Shown: positions 44,710 to 57,300, counted from the stretch's first letter. The stretch is 64,000 bases of DNA from Erigeron canadensis (GCF_010389155.1 NC_057765.1:40877559-40941558); one strand, 5' to 3'. Made by a program: numbers and translations. The notes: generated by a model not told the origin, from the letters alone.

Positions 44710-46000
44710 TTTAATATTTCTAAATAAGACATAACTGAATTGTGACTTATCTATTTAACAATCGTTTCTCAATTGGTTTAAAAATATTCTCTGTTATTAG
44801 AAAACATAAAAAAGAATCAAACAAATATAATCAATAAATAATATAAGGAAAAACTTTAAAAGTAATATATATATATATATATATTTATATAAACATTATA
44901 CGTGTATAAAAATTTAAATCAAATAGTTTACTTGTATCTAAAAAATGTCAAGTATAAGGCATAAAAGAATGAACTTGTTTTAGTAGATATATACAAAAAT
45001 AATGTTCATAGTGATTTTACGGATATAAAACAAAAAAAAAAAACAACCAAGTGATAAAAAAAAGTAGTTTTAGTGATTATAAAATGTAATAGATTGGACT
45101 TTAGATAATTTATTAATAATAAAGTTATTTTAAAGAGATAAAAATGAAAATAGATAGAAAAAAGTATCTAACATAAAATTAAAGTATCTAAAAAGAATCT
45201 TAAAAATAAAAAAACAAAAACATGAAAATATCAGTTATACAATTCCAAATGAAAAATACCGACGCTAATGAACGATGTAAATACTGGACAAAATTTTGTG
45301 TTATAAAATAATTTTATCAATAAGTTGATCATTCCTTTTTTGGTATTTTCATAAGTCATAATTTAATATTAATATTATCAATAATAAGTTAATAAAAGAA
45401 AATTTTATGGAACCCCATATCATACGTAATATATAATATTAATAACTTATGTAATACTATTTGATTATTAGGTTGTTTTGGTTAGATTGATTAATTATTT
45501 TCTATATAAATATTTAGTATTTAAGGTCATATAACATTGTATTGGAAAAAACAAAAAACGTACTCATATTTTTTGGAACATACAATATTTTACTATTCTT
45601 ACATAATATTATTTAATACATAAGGTTTTATTTTGTTAAAGTAGAAGGATTAATGTCGTGTAAACTTAATAATAAATTTGGTAATAATATAATTATATTA
45701 ATCTAAGGGTTATAATTAGAAGTTTGAAGTCATCTAACGATCCTTATTTCTTCATAAAAGAATTTAGGACCTTGTTATAATAGAAGATTTATGCTAAGAG
45801 GGTAAATTTGGAAAGGCCATCAATCGCCCCTCCTACCTAACCTTCCATTTGATGAAGTGTCCCTGCAAAGTGCAAACTAGTTCTCGACTCATAAAGCCAA
45901 AGAAAATGAAGAGTTACTAAATCCACTCCCTTAGAAACAAGGGTGCATAGCCACGCTTTACCTCTTTAGCTTGTTTTTGGGTTTGTTTGTTTGTTTTTTT
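44710..46000. other. AT-rich stretch, no gene
   Basis: A (TA)n run lies at 44865-44884. No coding or element boundary was recognised. Confidence 0.4.
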
Positions 46001-46009
46001 TTTTTTTTT

Positions 46010-47085
46010 GAGTAAATTGCACTTTTGGTCCTTGTGTTATCACTCAATTTGTAAGCACGGTTCAAAAAATTTTATCGTGTAATGGTGGTCCAAAATACAA
46101 GTTTTCGTTGCACTCCCGGTCCAAAAAATGATGCTCGTCTATTTTTGACCGTTAAGTACATCATGTGCCCCTCACGTGGGGGGCAACTTCGTCCTTTTCT
46201 TTACACCTCATGTTCTATCGAATATTAATCAAAAGAGAAAATTTCGTTACATCAACTTGTGGTTTGTCATATTATTAATTTTCACCCTCGTACTTTTTTT
46301 TATTATTACATCACCCTGTGATGACTTTTTGCTTCGTTAGACACCCCTCCCTCTAACGTCTGTTTATTGTCATCCGTTAACCCTCTCATGAGCAGCGCAG
46401 ATGAGGGTATTTTAGTCCATTCACACCTAACTTTATTCTTATAACATGTTTTAACCACTCATTCAAACATTAAAGATCAAAATTTTTTTCTCTCAAAATT
46501 CATTTTCTTCCCCATCATACAAAATTAGGGTTTTCTTAAACCACCATCATTATCCTTATTTGCCCCAGCAAACCTTTACCTTTATTTTTACATATAAAAC
46601 ATTCCATCTATAGTTCTTTAGCATAATAATGACACATCGATTTTTTTTCTTTTTCTAGGTTCGAATTTCATTTAGCTTGTGAGTTTGATTTTACATTGGT
46701 TTGTCAGGTCGATTATATTTTACATTAAAAGTGGGGTTGATCTCATATTGAAAGTGAATATTTTGTTAGGTTGAATTTCATCATGAAAGATAGATAAAGA
46801 ATATTTTTGAGAAGAAGATGGTTAGAAAGACAAAGATGCAACTATAGGAACCATTTGTATCTCTATATATTAAATTGCATGAATGGTCCTCTTAATGGAA
46901 AGGACAATTATGCCCTCACGTAAGAGGCACATGATGTACTTAACGGTCAAAAATAGACGAGCATCATTTTTTGGACAGGGAGTGCCACGAAAACTTGTAT
47001 TTTGGACCACCATTGCATGATAAGTATTTTTTGACTGTTCCTGCAAATTGGGTGATAACACAAGGACTAAAAATGCAATTTACTC
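46010..47085. mobile_element. MULE-like non-autonomous element with long terminal inverted repeats
   Basis: The left end GAGTAAATTGCACTTTTGGT continues to CACATGATGTACTT-type sequence over about 170 bp. The right end is its reverse complement (...TAACACAAGGACTAAAAATG, then CAATTTACTC). Shared blocks include TTTTTGACCGTTAAGTACAT and CAAAATACAAGTTTTCGT. The flanks are T-runs, consistent with a 9-bp T TSD. The interior has no transposase. Long TIRs plus a possible 9-bp TSD point to the Mutator superfamily (inference). Confidence 0.8.
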
Positions 47086-47094
47086 TTTTTTTTT

Positions 47095-48162
47095 TTTAAA
47101 GAAAAATCAAGATGCAGTTGTGTTGTTTTGCAGGGGCAATTTTGTATGTTACAAAACTTGAGGGGTTAATATGAAAATTATTGTTTTAAAACCATATGTA
47201 ATTGTAGGGACTTTTTATGCAGTTAATCGTCATGTGTTTTTTGAAAAAAAAAAAAATTACCAATGTCAAAAGTCACAACAAGTCAAAAGTGATGGTGTAG
47301 ACTTGTAGTGCAAAAAAAGAAAAAATAAAATAAAAAAATTGAAAACTTGCTAAAATGTCAATGTCGGAAAACTAAAAGGTTGGTCGTAAAATATATAAAA
47401 GTGACCCTTTCACTAAAAGACAATACATGGGCTCAGAATTTGGGGGTCGTGAATTCAGAAATCGAAGATGCCATGACTGCCTACCCGAAGGTTTACCCCA
47501 CGAACTTACGCCACGGATCATCCGAGTCTCATGTTTACAAACATTTTGTATCATCATCGCCCATATAAACGTAACACCGACAACTTAATTGTTCAACCAT
47601 ATCATCAACGACATAATATTATTTTTTCGGCTACCTATTGCTTTAATGGAACAAAAGATGGCCACACTATCTGTCAACGCTACCGCTAAGTTAACACTAC
47701 CAAGCTAATCACAAACATGCAATTAACGACAATATTAATGATAAACATACATATAATCATAAGTGTAAGCAGCAACTGTTAACCAGAAAACCCAAAAACG
47801 GTTTGTCGGAAAACCGAAGCAACCTGCAACCTTAAAAAGGGGTCACCAGAAAACCGAAGCAACACCACCAGAAACACCAAAAAAGGGTACCTGGACAACA
47901 TGCGACGACGGAAACCAGAAACCCCAAAAAAGGAGTTCACCAGAAAAACGTGCACCAACCGTAGCAACAACCAGACACCTCAAAAAAAGGGTCAACAAAA
48001 AAGTAGCCATATGAAGAGCCAATGAAAAGTGCCATTTGCACCCTTACCAAACAACTATTTGGCCGTAAAAGTGAACGTTTTGGCCGACGACGAAAAGAAA
48101 CCCCAAAAAGGGATTTCATATCTCGCCGGAATAAGGGTATTGTGCATTAGGAGCATCGGCAC
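47095..48162. other. Non-coding stretch with degenerate CCAGAAAC-type repeats
   Basis: No gene. At about 47780-48120 a loose repeat of ACCAGAAAACC / CCCCAAAAA(A)GG / GAAGCAAC words recurs every 30-60 bp. It makes - strand open frames (47779-47970, 47937-48119) that have no family signature. A low-copy degenerate minisatellite is the simplest reading. Confidence 0.45.
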
Positions 48163-48765
48163 TAGGACTGTCAATGAGTTCATGTTCGGGTTGGCAGGTT
48201 AGTCGGTTAAAAAACTCCGACCCTAACCCAACCCACTAAAAGTTTCAGGTCAGAAATTTCAATCATGACCCACAACCCACCGACCCATGACCCAACCCGT
48301 GTGACCTGATAAGAAAATATATATAAATATAATATGAAATAAATCAACCAATATAAATCTTTATCATTAATGGTGTAAAGTCATAACAAAGGGTACAAAG
48401 ATGAAAGAAATACGCGGGTATTGTTAGTACTTTGCACAAAGCTAATAAACTTACCATCTCATATTACATTACTTATCTTCTCACATAATTTTGAATTATC
48501 ATTTTATTTCAGATTTGAAGTTACTTTAGGTTAGAAATATTAAAAATGAGAATGAGGCGTATGAATTAGTGTAATGTGAAGTATGAGTTATTATATATAA
48601 TTCAATTATTTTAAAGATATCGAGTTGGTGGGTCGATCTGACAACCCAGCAACTCAACTCGTACCCAACCAAAAAAACTCAGGTTGGTGGGTTGGCAAAT
48701 TGGTGGGTCAAAAATACTTAAACCTAACCTGATTTTTTTTTGTTGGGTCGAAATTGACAACCCTA
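48163..48765. mobile_element. hAT-like non-autonomous element, 603 bp
   Basis: TAGGACTGTCAAT at the left and ATTGACAACCCTA at the right are matching terminal inverted repeats. They are flanked by an 8-bp duplication with one mismatch (ATCGGCAC at 48155-48162, ATCGGCAA at 48766-48773). CGGGTTGG/CCAACCCG subterminal words near both ends are typical of hAT MITEs. No transposase. Confidence 0.75.
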
Positions 48766-48773
48766 ATCGGCAA

Positions 48774-49674
48774 GTCGATTCGGCATGGATTCCGACAATA
48801 GAAGCCAAGAAAACCACAGTATTTGCCTCAAAGTCAAAAACCCCCAAATAAAAATTTAGGTTTCCGGTGAGATGCTTTATGACACAAGAATAAAAAAAAC
48901 GGTCACAAAGCACGCTCCCAACGTTCATAAGGATCAACCAAATATGACCCGATGCAAAGTGTTGATGTTTGCCGATGGATAGAGTAGAAGGAAGCCAAAG
49001 ACACGATGCAAGCCAAAGATAAGAGCCGATGAAATATATCGATTGTACCCTTGCCCTTTATGAAAATTTTAATCTATTTATTTTAGAAAAATAGTTAAAG
49101 GAGAACAAGTATATATTAATTTTAAAAAAAATAATAAACAAATATCCATTTAGCTGTCCATTTTTTTTCGATGCGGCTGAATTAAAAAAGATAAAATTAG
49201 ATACACATCTCTCTTCGCAATTTTCCACTTCATCTCTATGTCTTGTATACATCATCCCAACTCCAACTATTTTTTTCGGACGACACATTCATTAATTTCT
49301 GGCGAACATTGGTGGATTGTGATGCATGTTGGGTGGTCACGGTGTTGTAATGTCCTAAAATATATATTTTTCTTAATAAGTGGATGGGTGCATACGTCAT
49401 TCTCCTATTGTCAAGTGTCAACCATGATGTACTTTTCTTAACATCCATTAAGAACTTCTATAGGAAAAAGGATACGAAGATAATGATGCTCTTTTTTCAT
49501 TATAAATTTTAAGGTTGAATAATGTATTCAATTTTATTTTCTCAAAAAGAAAATGAAATTCTGAAATATTTAATAAATTTATTTGAATTAAATTTAATAC
49601 GAGTATATGAAAATATAACACAAAAATGAAATTATTACTCTCACAAACAAGATTCAAATTAAGATATATCTAAT
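48774..49674. other. Non-coding stretch, no supported gene
   Basis: Open frames on the - strand at 49058-49448 show no recognisable domain. Confidence 0.4.
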
Positions 49675-49865
49675 ATGGATTGAGATTTTCTAAAGTTATA
49701 ATAACTTTATAGGTAAAGTTAGGATAATCTTGACTATTGAGTTAAATTCAAAGGTTAAGATTTAAAAACGATATTTTAATCTTAACCATTGATTTTAATC
49801 CGATGGTCCACATCCATCAACTTTACCCATAAAGTTGATATTAACTTTAGCGAATCTCAATCCAT
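49675..49865. mobile_element. MITE, 191 bp
   Basis: ATGGATTGAGATTTTCTAAA at the left and the complement of ATGGATTGAGATTCGCTAAA at the right are inverted repeats. They continue through AACTTTAT-GGTAAAGTT on both sides. TAATATGG occurs at both edges. No coding capacity. Confidence 0.85.
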
Positions 49866-49984
49866 GTAATATGGTTGTCACAATACCACATAGCTAGAGT
49901 GTTAGTTAGAGTGTCGTGACTGATATTCTTTATTATTGTCATTTTCATCATTACTAGCTAGATCATTTCTTCGATCATCTAATG

Positions 49985-50185
49985 CAGGGGCGGTACTAAG
50001 GCGGGGGGGGGGGGGGGGGGTCCAATGCCCCCCTCCAAATTTAAATTTTGTCATGTATTTTTAAATTTTTCATAAAATTTTAAAAATTTTCTATCGGTTT
50101 TTAACATTTTGCCCTCTTTTAGATTTATTTTACATAAGTTTTCTAAGTTTGTCCTCTTTGAAATTTTTTCCTGGTACCGCCTCTG
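49985..50185. mobile_element. hAT-type MITE with an 18-G run, 201 bp
   Basis: CAGGGGCGGTACTAAGG at the left pairs with CCTGGTACCGCCTCTG at the right. The flanking 8-mers ATCTAATG and GTATAATG agree at 6 of 8 positions. A run of 18 Gs lies at 50003-50020, shortly after the left end. Confidence 0.7.
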
Positions 50186-50193
50186 GTATAATG

Positions 50194-50626
50194 GCATGCT
50201 ATCTCTCATAATTTTATCCATTGATTTATATATGTGATGATTAAATTTTTAAAAGGATAATTAAGTTATTTTTTTAAAAAAGATTTATCATTTCTATATA
50301 ACAAACAGGTTCAACATTAGTTAATTACACTTGTGGTCTTTTAATTAAACCAAAAGACATAAATACCTTTTGCTTGCAACTCATGTGACTTCAAAACAGA
50401 GGTGACTCAATAGTATTATGAAACTAAACGATCGCTTTAGGCCCCACAATTCTAAGGTCTCAATATTTTGTATATTAGACTTAATGTTTGGATTTTGGAC
50501 TAAGTATCATTATATAAATTGCATTGCAGTGAGATCTTTTTGGTTTTTGCATCAATATCTGCATCTTTTTTATTACTAGTAGTTGAATAACTAAAATCGA
50601 GCTACTTTTTTTTAATTATATGGTAA
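50194..50626. other. AT-rich stretch, no gene
   Basis: Nothing recognised between the MITE and the Helitron terminus. Confidence 0.4.
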
Positions 50627-51108
50627 CTAGCTTATTACCCGCGTAACACGCGAGATTCATACATTGTTTTTACATTATAAACCTTTTAATATATGAAAAC
50701 GATTAAATCTAAATAAATATTTATAAACTTTTGGAACCACAATAATAATATTGTGTTCTTTGTCATTGAAAAATGTTAACAAAAATAATGTTGTCAGACA
50801 TAAAACAAAAAAATTATGCATGGAACACGTATATATCAATAAGTATGTAAAAAGGGTAAATGTCAAGTTAACGACCCTACAACGCTCCCTGACGGTGAGA
50901 TCCTAAGTTCACCATTATGTTAGTTATGAGATATTAAATACATGTCATTATTAACATTAAGTTATAAGTACATAACTTTTACTTATATATTATGAGCACC
51001 AAAGGTGTTATTTTAATTTATGGAATCATATTAAAAAAAAAAACTTCATGTAATATTTGTATCAACTCATTCTAAGTGAAACATTTGTCGAATATTCGTA
51101 TCATTTAC

Positions 51109-51905
51109 ACCACATTAGAAATACAAATATTTAAAACTTTATATAGATGAAAGTATAATATATAATATAAGGTAGATGAGAATATAAGACTGTTAGATAT
51201 CTAAGCTTAGATGTCAGACACTCACATATTAATTTTTTAAACCATAAAAATCATGGGGGCCTAAACATTTATTCATTAAACAATAAATAATAAAATATTA
51301 GTATGTGAGAGGTTCCACACTTAAGTTTAGGTGTCGGATAACTTTATATTCCTTTTCCCCATAATATAAATGATTTTATTTATTTATAAGTTACATACAT
51401 TAAAGACTACGAAGTACCATTATTGTACTAAAATATATAAATATAAAAGACTTTATAAGCCACATTTATTTCTTATAAAACTATGAGGATCAAAAGTGTT
51501 TCTGACTAATTCTTTAGTTAATGGTGATGTCATAAAATGATCTAATGGAAGAAAATAAAAGATGAAATTAAATCAATGGTCATTACTTTTCCAGTATATA
51601 ATTAAGGGTTTTGTTTTAATATATATTAAAGATATTTAGACCACATTAGAAATACAAATAATAAAACTTTGTATACATGAAAATATAATATACTAGATAA
51701 ATGACTTTATTTATTTATAAATTTATACATTAAAGACTACGAAGTACCATTATTGTACTAAAGTAGTATAAAAGACTTTTTTATTTCTATAAAATTATGA
51801 GGACCAAAAGTATTATTGATTAAATTTTTGGTCAATAATGATGTCATCAAAATGATCTAATGGTAGATAATAAAAGATGAAATTCAATCAATAATTATTA
51901 CTTTT
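51109..51905. repeat. Imperfect direct duplication inside the Helitron
   Basis: The order CCACATTAGAAATACAAAT, then AAAGACTACGAAGTACCAT and ATGATCTAATGG, then AAAAGATGAAATT occurs twice (51109-51608 and 51639-51905). The first copy is longer because of an internal insertion of about 200 bp. Confidence 0.75.
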
Positions 51906-52351
51906 TATATTTATAATTATAGGTTTTATTTTAATTTTAATATATATTAAATATGAACGAGCATAGTGTCTGCGCCTTGCAGCGGCTAAAAGGTGATGAC
52001 AATATAAAAGGGAGGCGATGGTGGAGATCGAGGGAGGCAGTGGAGAGGGAGGGCTGCGGGGGTGATCAAAGGTCGATGAGAGTGTGTAATGATTAGAGAG
52101 AATGTGGAGGGTATATGATATGTCCATTTATATGCATATTTCCATATCGTTTCTAAGTCATTTTAAGCTTAATTATGTGCAAATTATATGTATATTCGAT
52201 ACTTTGATGGTATTGTTAGTGATTTCAGGCTTAGAACAGGTACATGGGCTAGAAATAGCATTTGGAAGGATAAAAGATGCATTAGGATGATTCTTGGACG
52301 AGTATGAGTGAAGACGAGTTGAAAAATACAAGTTTCGCAAAAACTGGAAGC

Positions 52352-52530
52352 TTGTGCGGCGCACAAAACAGGCATGCGGTGCACAGAAAGTTGTGATTTT
52401 GGACAGTGAATTTGGCGATTGTGCCTGTGCGGCGCACAGGAGAGGCGTGCGGCGCATAGCGGGTATGGAAAGTCTGAAATATGGAAATTTGCGAGTTTGT
52501 GCGGCGCATAGAGTATTTGCGTGGCGCATA
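52352..52530. repeat. TGCGGCGCA-core palindrome cluster, GTG/CAC flanked
   Basis: Perfect copies: TTGTGCGGCGCACAA (52352-52366) and the 17-bp CCTGTGCGGCGCACAGG (52424-52440). Four degraded copies lie between and after them (ATGCGGTGCAC, GTGCGGCGCAT twice, GTGGCGCAT). Confidence 0.9.
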
Positions 52531-52564
52531 AATAAGGTCGGCAGAAGGGTTTTTGATTTTTCAC

Positions 52565-52572
52565 TATAAATA
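52565..52572 (+). promoter_or_regulatory. TATA box of the solo LTR
   Basis: TATAAATA about 35 bp downstream of the last palindrome, followed by an ACAATCACCTC-type leader. Confidence 0.6.
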
Positions 52573-53724
52573 CAAGACCATAACCCTCCCATTCGATATA
52601 CAATCACCTCTAGTCGATTTTAGGGTTCTTTGGGGCTATTCTTAGCAGCTTTTTTGCCCATCAAGGTCTAAGGGTTGTTCGTGAGCTTCAAGGCATTCGG
52701 TTGTCGATTTTCTTAGCGTTTACTTGTTTTCTACACATTGGTACAATATGTTCTCCTATATTTTTACTCTTTGTGCTTTGTTTTTGATTATGAGTAGCTA
52801 AATAATTCGTCATCCACTGAGATGAAGTGATACATTGAATAATGGTTGCATAAATCTTTTGAACTCAAGTTGATTTGATTTAACGTTGTGTCGTAATCTT
52901 AGCTTATTAATTCTTTGTTATTTAACTCTTAATTGCGGATAGTTTTTGCATGATCTCAGTGGTAACTTAGGTTGTGTAGAAGTTATTTTGATTGCTTGGT
53001 TAGAAGCAATTGTTTCTATGACGGGTACGGTAGAAAGTAATTAATGGTTAATAAGGGTTAATGGGTTAATCAATAGACACAATTGTTATCTAAATAACTA
53101 AAACAATTAGTTGGCTAGGAAAGTTATGAAAGGCGTCTTGGGGTACCGGTCTTAGTAATGGAACTAGTTAATTAAGGGAATTGAATAAAGTAACGAACTT
53201 GACGGGTACGGGGTGAGTCTTTGTTTAGTTCTCGGTTATTAATTAACATATTTGAATTGATTCTTCAATTATATGCAACCTAAATAATGTGTATCATGGA
53301 GTCGAAGTGGATGATCTTCTCATCCTATTTGATTTAAAACAATTTTCTTTTCGATAAATTCTTAGGAATTTCTAACTCTTTCAATCAACTAACTTTTAAT
53401 TTAAAATCAAGATGACGTGGTGTCTTTAAAAAACCAAACTCTTTCTAAACTACTTAAAACTCGCTAGCTCTTTGTAGTCTCCGTGGAACGAACCTTTACT
53501 TACTTTAATCTATATTGCATACGAACGGGTCCACTGCCCGATTGTGTGTGGTATTTGATTCGGAGTCTTTTTAAGGATTTTAATTTAACTAAATTTTCAC
53601 ACATCAGTATATAAGGGTTTTATGTATAAGTAGAGGTATTTTGGGGAAAAAAAACAAAAGGTACTTAATTTTAAGAACTCCAATATTCTTTATAAAGGAG
53701 CATATATATAGATATAGATAGATA

Positions 53725-54347
53725 TCTATCTATATATCTATTAAAAGAGTAGGAATCCTGACATTTTAAAACCTTCATCAAAATTAAACTTATTTTAAAA
53801 CATTGCCACCTAGGATTTCATCCTATGTGTCATCTCCATAATTATTTACAATATTTATCTTATTTATATATGTCAAAAAAGGAATTTAAATATTAAAATA
53901 AAGACTAATATACAGAATTAAAAATATAACAGTTTAACTTTGGATATACGTAGGATTCCCTACAAGTACATTAAAATAAATAAAAACTTTATATACACAT
54001 AATTATAAGAAAAAATAACAAAATCAAATCCCATATCAAAATTAAAGCACGTATATAGAAAAAAATAACAAAATCAAATCTCATACCAAATTTAAAACAG
54101 GTATAAACTTAACATATATTTTTAAATTTGGAAAACATTTATTTATAAAAAACATATATTTTTTTTATGAAAATCTATAATTTGTGTTTTTATCCTTTTT
54201 TATTCCAAGTAATTTTCTTATTTAATGGGTGAGCCAAAAACCATTTTCTTTTTATGTTTTATAGGGGTTTTTAATATTAAAAATATTTACGATCTTTATT
54301 TTTTCAACTATTTTATCACGCGCACATCGTGCGGGTAAAAGACCTAG
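53725..54347 (+). mobile_element. Non-autonomous Helitron (+), about 620 bp
   Basis: The 5' end is TCTATCTATATATCTATTAA, directly head-to-head with the - strand Helitron. The 3' end has CGCAC-ATC-GTGCG at 54321-54333, then CTAG at 54344-54347 and T. The 3' end is almost identical to that of 35997-37657. The interior is AT-rich with no coding. Confidence 0.72.
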
Positions 54348-56094
54348 TATATATATATAATTCTCTATCTCAATTTGATGATGTGGCATATCTTAGAGCT
54401 CGCCACATCATCTTTTTCCTACGTGGCGATCTCACATCGTTAGTCTCTTAAACGTTGATACGTAAGCTGACACATATACATACTTAACAAATCATTATCC
54501 AGTCAACAACCACATAGGTTTTATTAATTATAAATAAATAGCATATTAAAAAGTCATAAGCATGATTAGAACCCACAACCTCAAGTAATTATCTGAAACA
54601 TAAACCACTTGATCTAATGAGATTTTGGTTTATATTTTGAAAAACATGATAGATATTCAGTCTAAAATCCCACAAAAATTATTAAAAAGATTATTTATAT
54701 AATTAGATGACACTAACATATATATATATATATATATATATATAAGAGATATATGGTAATAGTTTCTTACCTAAAATATATATTAATGACATATTTCAAA
54801 TTTATAAAAATTTCCATATTTTAAAGATCTTTTTAATTCTTATTAAAAAGTAATAATGATTCTTAATTTTTTGTAATATAATATCTTTTGAGATATAAAT
54901 TTTTTTTAGTTATATTTAATTTTTATTTTTCAACATAAATATATTGCAAAAATATAAACTTTAGATTACTTGGAATATAAAAAATGTTGTCTTAATTTAA
55001 GTTGAATTTATGTTATATACTGTATGTTTAATTCTCTGAGGGTGAACGTAATACGTAAGGAGACAAGATGGTGATCGACCGGTGACCAGTTGGAACACCA
55101 CCCGCCCTGTAGATACCAAAGGGGTGGGTCGCAAAGTGTTGATGGTGGTGTAAATCTGGTTTCTTCCTCACCCCTTCACCTTTTTAATTTTATCTTTTTC
55201 TTTGTTTTTTTTATCACTCTCAACTTCACTCAATATGTATATTATGCATGTTAATATGAAAAGAGAGTATAAATACGTACAAAAATATAGAAAACAAAGA
55301 TGAAACTTACTTCTCATTCAATGACAGAATAAGCCTTAAATAGGCAAAACTACATCTCATGTGATCCTAAAAATAAGCAAATAAACTACCTAACTCTACC
55401 TAAGAAATTGGTCAAGGGTATGACCCATAACGTTCATATTCTCAATTGCATATAATTCTGTCAACCCCTTGACTTTATACCATTTATTTGAAGCAACACT
55501 AAAACCAACTCAAATACTAACTTAAATAAAACCAACTCAAACTAGATAATATAACTGAGTCAAGATTAGTTCCTACGTAGACGGTGAGAAAATGATGAAA
55601 TATTCATTGCTTGTGGAAGGAAAGAGGGAGGATGAAAAAAAGTGAAGATTTATCTTGAGGTTTATAACTTTTCCTTCTAATAATGTTTATTACTTTGTCA
55701 TTTGAAAATTTATTTCATTACATAGAAAAATATCGTCGTTCTTCAATGACAATTTTTATTTTATATTGAATTTTGTTGAACTATTTGATAAAAATTTATG
55801 TTATCTCATACAACGCATGGGGCTAAACCCTATTAAAACTGATTTTGTTTGAAGACCTCCAAAATTGATTTGGACGAAGCCGTTGACAGAGTGCAAAACA
55901 ATTGGACCAAAACATCAATTTATAAAAGATTAGAATAAAATAGGTAATTTTTGGACCATAACAGACCAAGATTGTAACTAACTCAAATTAATATCATCAA
56001 AGTCAGATCAATGGGCCTAGGGTTGGGTCTTTCATATATTTTTATTAAATCTATAGACCATCGTCGATAAAAATATACAACCGCGGTGGGAGAT
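54348..56094. other. AT-rich stretch left of the NDUFA5 gene
   Basis: A small hairpin GATGATGTGGC...GCCACATCATC lies at 54377-54412. A SINE-like - strand remnant (TAGATCAAGTGGTTTATG and GGTTGTGGGTTCTAATC) lies at about 54560-54620, and a (TA)n run at 54717-54744. No coding. The last few hundred bases should hold the NDUFA5 promoter, but no clear TATA box could be chosen. Confidence 0.45.
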
Positions 56095-56452
56095 ATGTTT
56101 GTAAGAAAGTTTGCGAGGGCATCAATGATGATGATGATGTCAGAGGGGGCTAAGGAATCATCATATTTTGAGACGATGCTTATGGAGGCGGTGGCGGGCC
56201 ATAAGGAATCGTTAACAGACGGCCCTGTGGAAAAACTAATTAAAATATACAAGAGAACGATTAAGGAGCTCCAGAGTATCCCTGAACAAGAGGGTTATCG
56301 TAAAGCCCTTGAAACCACCACTCGGAAACGCCTAGACATTTGCTTAGAGGAACGGGACCCCGAAGCTATCGAGAGGCGGATCGGTTGCGGCAAATTTAAT
56401 GATATCGTTCAAAATGCTAAGCTTGAGTTTAAAATCGTTAGCCATTTGCACG
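56095..56452 (+). CDS. NDUFA5: NDUFA5, mitochondrial complex I subunit, exon 1
   Basis: Encodes the N-terminal part of the NADH:ubiquinone oxidoreductase 1 alpha subcomplex subunit 5 (B13/ETC-1a family), an accessory subunit of the matrix arm of complex I. MFVRKFARAS looks like a mitochondrial presequence and is followed by an unusual run of five methionines. The family core is clear: LIKIYKRTIKELQSIPEQEG, then YRKALETTTRKRLDICLEE and IERRIGCGKFNDIVQNAKLE. ATG at 56095 was chosen; the frame is open slightly upstream but only from a GTG. The exon ends CACG|GTCCGT at 56452, phase 1, and joins exactly to exon 2 at 59066. Confidence 0.88.
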
Positions 56453-57097
56453 GTCCGTAACCCCACTTTTATTATGCATGTATATATGCTTTTCGTAGAT
56501 TATTACTCTTGACTACATTTCATATGCCTTTTTCACATAGTTAGGTTGTTTTTGTCAAAACCAGAATGGATTGATATTAAAATTGGTAGGTTGTTTTTTC
56601 ACATAATGATCCAACTTACATGGATTATGATCCGAGGATTCATATCTAAAAAAAGTTAAACGGATACTTGTTTATAATAATCTATCATTATTATTATTAG
56701 ACTTGATTACAAAAATCATCCCCATGGTTTATTAAAATTGCAGGTTCTATTCCTATCTCATAAATTAGAGTCAACAATTTTGGTCAAAAAGTCAACGGTT
56801 GTAGTAAAAAAATTAACTTTTTTGGACCAAAATGGTCTATTAGTTCTAAAGTCAGAGATTTAAACCATAATTTATGAAAGATATTAAGATAAGGAAGGTG
56901 ATCTGTACACCACCAGTTTTTGGCGATACACCACCAAATGTGCATTATTGTGTTGTACTGTACAACACAGTAAAGCGGTGTACAGATCGCTTCCCTTAAG
57001 ATAAGGATGAAACCTGTAATTTTTGATAGGCCACAAGGACGATCTGTTGTAATTAACTCTTACTACTTTTACACCACTAGTTCCCATTAGTTGTCTT

Positions 57098-57300
57098 TGG
57101 GTTAATAGCTAGTGGCAAAGGGAAGTCCTTCTAATGAAGGCTTGCTTGGGTTCGAGTCCTCAGGGCAGAGTTTACCTCTATTGATAGTCGTGCTAATAGG
57201 GGGTTTTCCTCCTACTAGGTATTGGGTGATGGGACTTTTGAACATAGACCCGACAACATAGTCTAGACCCTGTTTGTGATATTCAATCCGCACCTGTCAA
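57098..57300 (+). mobile_element. tRNA-derived SINE in the NDUFA5 intron
   Basis: The A box TAGCTAGTGGCA and the B box GGTTCGAGTCC (perfect consensus) are about 40 bp apart, as in tRNA-type Pol III promoters. A tRNA-unrelated body follows. No tRNA fold was found, so it is a SINE head and not a tRNA gene. The 3' end is not sharply defined. Confidence 0.65.

Larger units (their letters stand above)
52116..53606 (+). mobile_element. Solo LTR (+), relative of those nested in element 2
   Basis: 1491 bp from TGATATGTCC to TTTTCACACATCA, flanked by a perfect GTATA duplication (52111-52115, 53607-53611). It has TATAAATA at 52565-52572, CTCCGTGGAACGAACC near 53480 and ACGGGTCCACTGCCCG near 53525, the last shared with 17963-19713. 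The palindrome cluster TGTGCGGCGCACA and variants lies at 52352-52530, just upstream of the TATA box. No coding; short frames over 52173-52607 are generated by the repeated motif. Confidence 0.92.
50627..53722 (-). mobile_element. Non-autonomous Helitron (-) interrupted by a solo LTR
   Basis: The 3' end on the - strand is CTCGCGTGTTACGCGGG, then TAATAAG and CTAG|T (CTAG at 50627-50630 on the + strand). The 5' end on the - strand is TCTATATATATGCTCCTTTA, then TAAAGAATATTGG, matching the fragment at 187-460 (ACTCCTCTATAAAGCATATTG). An internal segment, - strand of 51960-52110, also matches that fragment. The solo LTR at 52116-53606 lies within it. No Rep/helicase coding. The 3' part contains an imperfect direct duplication (51109-51905). 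Confidence 0.65.

Noticed and set aside
47779..48119. - strand frames with repeated FGVSG/FLVF words
   Set aside because: Translations of a degenerate low-complexity repeat.
52173..52607. Overlapping frames (139-144 codons) with MRRT/CAAQ words
   Set aside because: Arise from the TGTGCGGCGCACA repeats in the solo LTR.
57107..57180. tRNA gene suggested by A and B boxes
   Set aside because: No cloverleaf could be formed from the flanks; the boxes belong to a SINE head.
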